DNA of 11,498 nucleotides, from assembly GCA_900317215.1 (NCBI GenBank), contig ONFW01000232.1, positions 1 to 11,498 on the forward strand, given 5' to 3'. This DNA is from an uncultured Eubacteriales bacterium. Lineage in GTDB: Bacteria > Bacillota > Clostridia > Oscillospirales > Acutalibacteraceae. Position numbers and translations under genes: made by a program. Position 1 is the stretch's first letter. Every line of letters starts with the position of its first letter. Below the pieces are notes generated by a model that saw nothing but the letters and a program-made list of their open reading frames with translations, made no database searches and was not told the origin of the DNA. Positions 7,005 through 11,498 of the stretch are shown piece by piece.

Positions 7005-7964
7005 ATGACTGACATAACAATAAAACAGGCAGCCGAAATGCTGCTTGCAAACGACGATATACTCGTTCTTATGCACCGCTCGCCTGACGGTGACACCATA
7101 GGCTGCGGCTACGCCCTGTGCGCTGCGCTGAGAAAGCTCGGCAAGCGCGCCCAGCCTGTTTGCTCGGATATCCTGCCAAGGGTATTCTCCTTTCTCACGG
7201 AGAGCTTTGAGCAGCAGACCTTTGAGCCGGGCTTCATTGTTTCGGTGGACGTTGCCACCGAAACTCTTTTAGGCGAAGGGCTCTCGGTCTATAAGGACAG
7301 GATAGAGCTTTGTATAGACCACCACCCCTCAAACACAGGCTTTGCACGGTGCGGTGTAGTGGACGGCTCGGCAGGCGCCTGCGCTCTGATAATCGCAAAG
7401 CTCATCAGGGAAATGGGCGTGAAATTTGACCCCTTCATCGCAGACGCCATATTCACGGGAGTTGCCACGGATACAGGCTGCTTTGTATTCTCAAATGCCT
7501 CCGCGGAAATACACAGAACTGCCGCTGAAATGATCGAAAACGGCGCTGACAGCGCTATGATAACAAGACTTATCTTTGAGACGAAATCTCGCAGCAGACT
7601 TGAACTTGAAAAAATGGTGTTAGAGTCGCTGAGATATTTCCACGACGGCAGAACCGCTCTCATTACCGTGACATCCGCAATGATGATGCTCTCGGGCGCA
7701 GAGGAGGGCGAAACTGAAGGAATCGCCTCCATTCCGCGTCAGATAGAAGGCGTGACGATAGGCATTACAGTCAGAGAACGAGGCGAGGGAAGCTACAGGA
7801 TCTCCGTGCGCACATCGGACGGAGCCGACGCCTCAAGGATATGTGCCGCTCTCGGAGGCGGAGGCCATAAGGCGGCAGCAGGGTGCAGCATAGAGGGAGA
7901 CCTCGAAACAGTGATAAAAACTATCACAGATGCAGCAGAACAGGAATTGGATAGAATGATATGA
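7005..7964 (+). CDS. nrnA: DHH-family oligoribonuclease / pAp phosphatase (NrnA-like)
   Basis: NrnA-type enzymes degrade 2-5 nt nanoRNAs to mononucleotides and often dephosphorylate 3'-phosphoadenosine 5'-phosphate, using two Mn ions. The 319-residue product is of family length. Metal ligands are visible in HRSPDGDTIG (H24, D28, D30), in SVDVATE (D82), in the defining IDHHPSN motif (D105, H106, H107) and in VATDTGCF (D156). The C-terminal DHHA1 substrate-binding domain ends with LGGGGHKAAAG (about 283-293). The ATG at 7005 is chosen because GGAG lies seven bases upstream and the protein then starts like the family; the frame is open further upstream, but that stretch overlaps rbfA. Its stop overlaps the truB start by an ATGA. 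This gene between rbfA and truB is a common clostridial arrangement. Confidence 0.93.
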   Translation: MTDITIKQAAEMLLANDDILVLMHRSPDGDTIGCGYALCAALRKLGKRAQPVCSDILPRVFSFLTESFEQQTFEPGFIVSVDVATETLLGEGLSVYKDRIELCIDHHPSNTGFARCGVVDGSAGACALIIAKLIREMGVKFDPFIADAIFTGVATDTGCFVFSNASAEIHRTAAEMIENGADSAMITRLIFETKSRSRLELEKMVLESLRYFHDGRTALITVTSAMMMLSGAEEGETEGIASIPRQIEGVTIGITVRERGEGSYRISVRTSDGADASRICAALGGGGHKAAAGCSIEGDLETVIKTITDAAEQELDRMI

Positions 7965-8869
7965 ACGGAATACTTATCATAGACAAGCCCTGCGACTACA
8001 CCTCCTTTGATGTTGTCGCAGTAGTAAGGGGCTGCATGAGGGAAAAACGTGCCGGACATACCGGTACGCTCGACCCAATGGCAACAGGGGTATTGCCCAT
8101 TCTTTTAGGCAGCGCTACCAAAGCGCAGTCTCTTCTGCCAGATACCGACAAGGAATATGAGTGCGGATTCAAGCTCGGCATGACCACGGACACCCTTGAC
8201 ATTACCGGTAAAGTGCTTAACGAATGTCACAGCGATATCAAAAAAGAGGATATAGAGGCTGTGCTACCCCGTTTCAGAGGGGATATCATGCAGGTGCCAC
8301 CCATGTATTCTGCGGTAAGCAGAAACGGCGTAAGGCTTTATGAGCTTGCGAGAAGGGGCATAGAGGCTGAGCGCGACGCCCGCCCTGTTCATATAGCTCT
8401 GCTCGAGCTGACGGACTTCGACTTGAAAACACAGACAGGCTCAATGAAAATAGCCTGCTCAAAAGGCACCTATATCCGCTCTGTGTGCGATGATATGGGC
8501 AAGGCTCTCAAATGCGGCTGTGTAATGACCTCTCTGAGAAGAACCAAGGCCTGCGGCTGTGATATCTCTCAGGCAGTAAGCCTTGACCATATCAGGCAGC
8601 TTGCAGAGCATGACAGAGCAGCTCTCGAAGCCCTTGTCAGGCCTACCGAAACTGTATTTTCGGAGCTTCCCCTTGTGAGTCTCAGCGAAAATCAGGCATT
8701 CCGCTTTAAAAACGGCGGCGGTCTGACACTCTCAAGAATAAGAAACACTCATGAGCTGTCAGACGGTCTTTGCCGTGTTTACAGCGCAGACTGCGGATTT
8801 ATCGGTCTGGGAGAGGTCAATAGAGAAAACGATGCGCTCGGCTTTAAAAAGCTGTTTGCGAAGACGTAA
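7961..8869 (+). CDS. truB: tRNA pseudouridine(55) synthase
   Basis: TruB converts U55 in the T-loop of nearly all tRNAs to pseudouridine. The 302-residue protein shows the family motifs in order: NGILIIDKPCDYTSFD at the N-terminus; AGHTGTLDPMATGVLPI with the catalytic Asp38; DKEYECGFKLG at about 63-73; QVPPMYSAV at 111-119; and CSKGTYIRSVCDDMG at 166-180. A C-terminal extension follows that would correspond to the RNA-binding PUA-like part, although it is not closely conserved. Its ATG shares the ATGA with the nrnA stop. No well-spaced ribosome binding site precedes it, so reinitiation after nrnA is the likely mode. The protein is cysteine-rich (about a dozen Cys), which fits an anaerobe. ribF begins 25 bases downstream. 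Confidence 0.95.
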   Translation: MNGILIIDKPCDYTSFDVVAVVRGCMREKRAGHTGTLDPMATGVLPILLGSATKAQSLLPDTDKEYECGFKLGMTTDTLDITGKVLNECHSDIKKEDIEAVLPRFRGDIMQVPPMYSAVSRNGVRLYELARRGIEAERDARPVHIALLELTDFDLKTQTGSMKIACSKGTYIRSVCDDMGKALKCGCVMTSLRRTKACGCDISQAVSLDHIRQLAEHDRAALEALVRPTETVFSELPLVSLSENQAFRFKNGGGLTLSRIRNTHELSDGLCRVYSADCGFIGLGEVNRENDALGFKKLFAKT

Positions 8870-8894
8870 AATATTATTTATGGTGTGAAGCATA

Positions 8895-9821
8895 ATGAAG
8901 ATCATAAAAGAGCTTGTGCGCTCCGAAAAACCGACCTCTGCGGCTCTCGGATTTTTTGACGGTGTCCACAGGGGACATCAGGCAGTAATAAAGGATGCGG
9001 TAGCCACAGGCATGAGCAGAGGACTCGTTCCCACAGTTTTTACCCTGCAGCAAAGTCCGAGAACCGTGCTGCTCGGGGAAAAACCGGCAGCAATAATGAC
9101 CCTTGACGAAAAGCTTTCAGAATTTGATAGACTCGGCGTTGAGCAGGTCTATCTTATCGACTTTACTACGATCAAGAACATCACCGCTGAGGACTTTGTA
9201 CGCGATATACTGATCGGGATCTTCCGGGCGGAGCATACGGGCTGCGGCTTCAACTATCATTTCGGCAGCGGAGCCAGGGGCAACGGCTCGGTGCTGTCTC
9301 AGCTCGCCGTGAAATACGGTATATCGGAGACGACCCAGCCAAGGCTTTGTTATAACGGTGAGCCTATAAGCTCCACAAGAATAAGAAAATGCATCGCCCG
9401 GGGAGATATACTCAGCGCAAATGCTATGCTCGGCAGGAGCTTCGGCTACAGGCTGCCTGTAGTACACGGAAAAAAGCTCGGTCATAAGCTCGGCTTTCCG
9501 ACGATAAATCAACTGATGCCCGAGGGCCTTGTTGAACCGCTTTTCGGCGCCTACTGCTCCACCGTCACGGTTGACGGGCGCAGGTATGCAGGCGTTACCG
9601 ATATCGGAATTAAACCCACCGTCGGCTCTGACTGCGTTTCTGTCGAAACATGGATGCCTGACTACCATTCCCGCGAGCTTTACGGAGAAATCATTGAAGT
9701 GAGGCTGCATGACTTTATCAGACCCGAAAAAAAATTCAACAGCCTTGACGAGCTAAGGTCAGCGATCCTCAGCGATGCAGAACAGGCGAAAGCCCGTCTT
9801 GCAGAGCTTCAAAATTATTAA
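8895..9821 (+). CDS. ribF: Bifunctional riboflavin kinase / FAD synthetase
   Basis: RibF phosphorylates riboflavin to FMN and adenylylates FMN to FAD in the cytoplasm. The 308-residue product has both domains. The N-terminal nucleotidyltransferase shows GFFDGVHRGH (19-28), FNYHFGSGARG (119-129) and ISSTRIR (158-164). The C-terminal kinase shows GKKLGHKLGFPTIN (192-205), GVTDIGIKPTV (233-243) and VETW, whose Glu251 corresponds to the catalytic Glu of the family. The ATG at 8895 is preceded only by a weak GTGTGAAG. No FMN riboswitch is present upstream, as expected for a gene inside an operon. rpsO, a frequent downstream neighbour in other Firmicutes, is absent, and the genes that follow are of unknown function. 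Confidence 0.95.
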   Translation: MKIIKELVRSEKPTSAALGFFDGVHRGHQAVIKDAVATGMSRGLVPTVFTLQQSPRTVLLGEKPAAIMTLDEKLSEFDRLGVEQVYLIDFTTIKNITAEDFVRDILIGIFRAEHTGCGFNYHFGSGARGNGSVLSQLAVKYGISETTQPRLCYNGEPISSTRIRKCIARGDILSANAMLGRSFGYRLPVVHGKKLGHKLGFPTINQLMPEGLVEPLFGAYCSTVTVDGRRYAGVTDIGIKPTVGSDCVSVETWMPDYHSRELYGEIIEVRLHDFIRPEKKFNSLDELRSAILSDAEQAKARLAELQNY

Positions 9822-9847
9822 CTCCGGTTATGCCGCAGCTCAGATAA

Positions 9848-9861
9848 TGAGTTACAACTCA
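9848..9861. repeat. 14-bp perfect inverted repeat downstream of ribF
   Basis: TGAGTT-AC-AACTCA is a perfect dyad lying 43 bases before the start of the repeat-protein gene. It has no T-tract and is too short for a terminator. It could be a protein-binding site, but no convincing promoter could be placed next to it. Confidence 0.3.
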
Positions 9862-9904
9862 GAAAACCGATTTATCCATATTTACACCTGAAAGGAGAAT
9901 GTAT

Positions 9905-10261
9905 ATGAACAGAGGCTTTGGACCTCCGCCGAGAGGCGGCGGAGGACACAGACCGCCTCCCCCGCCGTCAGGAGGAGGCTTCGGACACAGACCCCCGCCA
10001 CCACCCGGAGGCGGCTTCGGACACAGACCTCCGCCACCGCCGCCCGGAGGCGGCTTCGGGCACAGACCTCCCCAGAGAGGCTACGGCGGCCCTCCTCCGG
10101 GAAGATATTCTGGAAGAGGCTACGGTCCTCCTCCCCCGCCCCCGAGAGGCTATCGCAGACCTCCTGCTGCCGGCTGCTGTCTGATAAGCGCACTTCCGAT
10201 AATAACTGCTGCAGGTGTGTTGATCGCAGGCATAGCCACGCTTATTACAGGCCTCTTCTGA
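9905..10261 (+). CDS. Tail-anchored Pro/Gly/His/Arg repeat protein of unknown function
   Basis: The 118-residue protein has two parts. Residues 1-88 are low complexity, almost only Gly, Pro, Arg, His, Phe and Tyr. They hold four copies of a unit GGGFGHRPPPPP (the first and last imperfect), then Gly-Tyr-rich sequence with PPPPPP. Residues 91-118 form one hydrophobic helix starting with a Cys pair, CCLISALPIITAAGVLIAGI, and the protein ends right after it. This is a C-terminal tail anchor, with the long flexible part likely in the cytoplasm by the positive-inside rule. No N-terminal signal peptide is present. AGGAG lies seven bases before the ATG at 9905; an in-frame ATG at 9899 is only one base from that site and is rejected. 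The next gene, also a membrane protein, starts 18 bases after the stop. The family is not recognised. Polyproline runs would normally require elongation factor P for smooth translation. Confidence 0.8.
   Translation: MNRGFGPPPRGGGGHRPPPPPSGGGFGHRPPPPPGGGFGHRPPPPPPGGGFGHRPPQRGYGGPPPGRYSGRGYGPPPPPPRGYRRPPAAGCCLISALPIITAAGVLIAGIATLITGLF
9923..9945 (+). other. GC-rich hairpin in the first codons of the repeat-protein gene
   Basis: CCTCCGCC at 9923-9930 pairs perfectly with GGCGGAGG at 9938-9945, with a 7-base loop. It begins 18 bases after the A of the start codon and could slow or regulate translation. It may also be only a by-product of Pro and Gly codons, which pair with each other. Confidence 0.35.
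9941..10070 (+). repeat. In-frame minisatellite-like repeat encoding GGGFGHRPPPPP units
   Basis: The most similar copies begin at 9971, 10007 and 10046 with GGAGGMGGCTTCGGRCACAG (M and R mark variable bases). The spacing is 36 and then 39 bases, the difference being one proline codon. A partial copy precedes them at 9941. Such arrays change length easily by slippage. Confidence 0.8.
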
Positions 10262-10279
10262 CAACACGGAGATGATATA

Positions 10280-11128
10280 ATGATATTCGCATTTTTACCT
10301 ACTGCAGTCCTTTATATCTGCTCGTGTGCAGGCTTTATTACAAGTCTGATAATGATTTTTCCTTCGCCGTTCAGCTCATTTCCGCTTTGTGCATTATTGT
10401 TTCTATGCTCTTCGGCAGGTGTACTGCTGTCATATATAGCGGCTGACACACTCGACTGCATAAGCGAGGAGGGCTTTCTCTACGATTTCGACCGCAGCTT
10501 CAGCTCAGCCATTCGTCGCTCACGAAGATGCTTCGGCGCATACAGGATAGTATCCCTGCTCGACACGGCATACTACTGCTGCGCTTATGAAAAGCTCCCT
10601 CAGGCAAGAGAAACACTCCTTGAAGCTAAACGGCTCATTGAAAAAAGCTCAGCTTCTCCTTATCGTGCGACTTATCTTTATCTTGTACTCGAGTATAAAA
10701 AGAAATCACACGACACCAACAATATCAGCTCGTTGATTTCACTTACAGCAGATAATATAAGCTCTGCACGCTATATCACCCGAAAAGGCAGAAGCTCAGC
10801 GGAGCAGTCTCTCGTATATTCCGTTTCGCAGCTTGAGCTTTATTCTCATACGGCAGAGGAGCTGATGAACAGCCGAAGAGATATCGCAGAACGCATATAC
10901 CGCCTTACTGCCGAGGGTATCAGGACAAGCACAAAGGGAAACAGGTATAAAAAGCTGTGCTTTATTTACGACCATGCCCTTTCATGTCTTTTAACAAACA
11001 GAGCCGAAGAAGCGAAGAGCTGCATCGATGCACTCAGCAGAACACCTACCGCATTTCCTTTATCCCAACGCATACAAGACTACATCATCAGCAGGGATAT
11101 TTCCGTCCTCATGCAGACGACCCCGTAA
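10280..11128 (+). CDS. Two-helix membrane protein with helical cytoplasmic domain, unknown function
   Basis: I do not recognise this 282-residue protein as a named family. It starts with two hydrophobic segments (about residues 3-27 and 33-55) joined by a short Pro/Ser loop. The remaining 225 residues are hydrophilic, Arg/Lys/Ser-rich and strongly helical. The part near LLDTAYYCCAYEKLPQARE (about 93-111) and the segment with NRAEEAKSCIDALSR look like tetratricopeptide-type helical hairpins, though without a full consensus repeat. Topology is probably both ends in the cytoplasm. GGAG lies eight bases before the ATG. It directly follows the tail-anchored repeat protein with an 18-base gap, so the two are very likely made together and may interact at the membrane; this is inference from adjacency. 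It is the last gene before the terminator at 11171. Confidence 0.75.
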   Translation: MIFAFLPTAVLYICSCAGFITSLIMIFPSPFSSFPLCALLFLCSSAGVLLSYIAADTLDCISEEGFLYDFDRSFSSAIRRSRRCFGAYRIVSLLDTAYYCCAYEKLPQARETLLEAKRLIEKSSASPYRATYLYLVLEYKKKSHDTNNISSLISLTADNISSARYITRKGRSSAEQSLVYSVSQLELYSHTAEELMNSRRDIAERIYRLTAEGIRTSTKGNRYKKLCFIYDHALSCLLTNRAEEAKSCIDALSRTPTAFPLSQRIQDYIISRDISVLMQTTP

Positions 11129-11170
11129 GCGGCGTCATTCTCTGCTTCCGAAATCCCTCATCTATAAAAA

Positions 11171-11207
11171 GGCACGGCAGCCCGTAAAGGGTACCGTGCC
11201 TTTTTTT
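11171..11207. terminator. Intrinsic terminator at the end of the rbfA-ribF run, usable from both sides
   Basis: A 7-bp perfect outer stem (GGCACGG with CCGTGCC) plus an inner CCC/GGG pairing is followed by seven Ts on the + strand. The AAAAA on its left gives TTTTTATAG for transcripts from the - strand, so it can also end the CotF-like gene. Confidence 0.9.
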
Positions 11208-11228
11208 GCTCTGTTTATTGTCTGCTTG

Positions 11229-11474
11229 TCAATTTCCGGAGAATTTCATCTTGACCGACTGCAGCTTCTGCTGCTCAGCGTCATCAGGCTTATACCAGCC
11301 CCGTGACTTCATCTCATCGTATATCCTTGACTGCATACATAATGACGAATTAAGGCTGCTTGAAAAGGTCTGATGCACATCTGCACTCGATGATTCTATT
11401 GCGCCGTGCATATAAAGATCGCATACGCCTTTTTCGAGCAGAAGCAAATTTTCCATAAGATCTCTGTCCTGCAT
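11229..11474 (-). CDS. Small CotF-like (spore coat protein F family) protein
   Basis: The 81-residue product matches the CotF-type domain pattern: DRDLMENLLLLEKGVCDLY at the start, IESSSADVHQTF in the middle, then YDEMKSRGWYKPDDAEQQKL near the end. The family forms small helical, ferritin-like bundles; CotF of Bacillus is a component of the spore coat, but relatives occur widely in Firmicutes, including strains not known to sporulate, and their roles are mostly unknown. A strong AGGAGGAG lies six bases before the ATG, on the - strand at 11481-11488. It converges on the terminator at 11171-11207. Any promoter lies outside the window. The assignment is by remembered motif only. Confidence 0.75.
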   Translation of the reverse strand: MQDRDLMENLLLLEKGVCDLYMHGAIESSSADVHQTFSSSLNSSLCMQSRIYDEMKSRGWYKPDDAEQQKLQSVKMKFSGN

Positions 11475-11498
11475 AACTTTCTCCTCCTGTCAAAGCAA

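Noticed and set aside
8870..8894. Possible FMN riboswitch before ribF
   Set aside because: The gap is only 25 bases, far too short for an RFN element.
9117..9710. 197-codon - strand open frame inside ribF
   Set aside because: It is antisense to well-conserved RibF motifs and has no ribosome binding site or protein features.
9971..10070. Possible CRISPR-like spacing of the 36/39-bp repeats
   Set aside because: The copies are contiguous coding repeats with no unique spacers between them and lie in frame inside a gene.
9899..10267. Other long frames on both strands through the proline-rich gene
   Set aside because: GC-rich repeat DNA lacks stop codons in several frames. Only the frame starting at 9905 has a ribosome binding site and ends in a sensible membrane helix.

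Overview
The window looks like chromosomal DNA of an anaerobic low- to mid-GC Firmicute of the Ruminococcus/Oscillospiraceae type. This rests on the gene content, which includes an rbfA-nrnA-truB-ribF cluster, a fused 2-hydroxyacyl-CoA dehydratase activase, a CotF-like coat protein and strong AGGAG-type ribosome binding sites. It also rests on the protein sequences. The genus is an inference. No tRNA, rRNA, CRISPR array, insertion sequence or phage gene was found.

Layout. (1) Positions 2-682, + strand: the 3' end of a gene for a repeat-rich, probably cell-surface protein, made of two almost identical 95-residue units and an acidic tail. It ends at a strong hairpin (747-790) that can also serve the converging operon. 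(2) Positions 896-5829, - strand: a three-gene operon. In transcription order it encodes a 971-residue ATPase with two activase modules, a 435-residue iron-sulfur dehydratase-like partner that overlaps it by an ATGA, and a monotopic sugar-phosphate transferase. (3) Positions 5830-6054: a divergent control region with an extended -10 promoter facing right, a -10 facing left and a 22-bp imperfect palindrome beside the left promoter. (4) Positions 6055-11128, + strand: a run of seven closely spaced genes. These are an unknown 164-residue protein, rbfA, nrnA, truB, ribF, a tail-anchored Pro/Gly/His/Arg repeat protein and a two-helix membrane protein with a helical cytoplasmic part. The run ends at a hairpin plus T-tract (11171-11207). 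(5) Positions 11229-11474, - strand: a small CotF-like protein that converges on the same terminator.

How the genes work together. rbfA, nrnA, truB and ribF are the familiar housekeeping set for ribosome maturation, nanoRNA turnover, tRNA U55 pseudouridylation and FMN/FAD synthesis. Here they are not preceded by nusA/infB but by an unknown gene with its own promoter. The left operon carries all the modules of an ATP-driven low-potential electron-transfer machine, whose substrate cannot be read from sequence, joined to a glycan-initiating enzyme. The least explained part is the pair at 9905-11128, a proline-rich tail-anchored protein and a membrane protein of unknown function. It is the best candidate for something undescribed, but the evidence is architecture and adjacency only.
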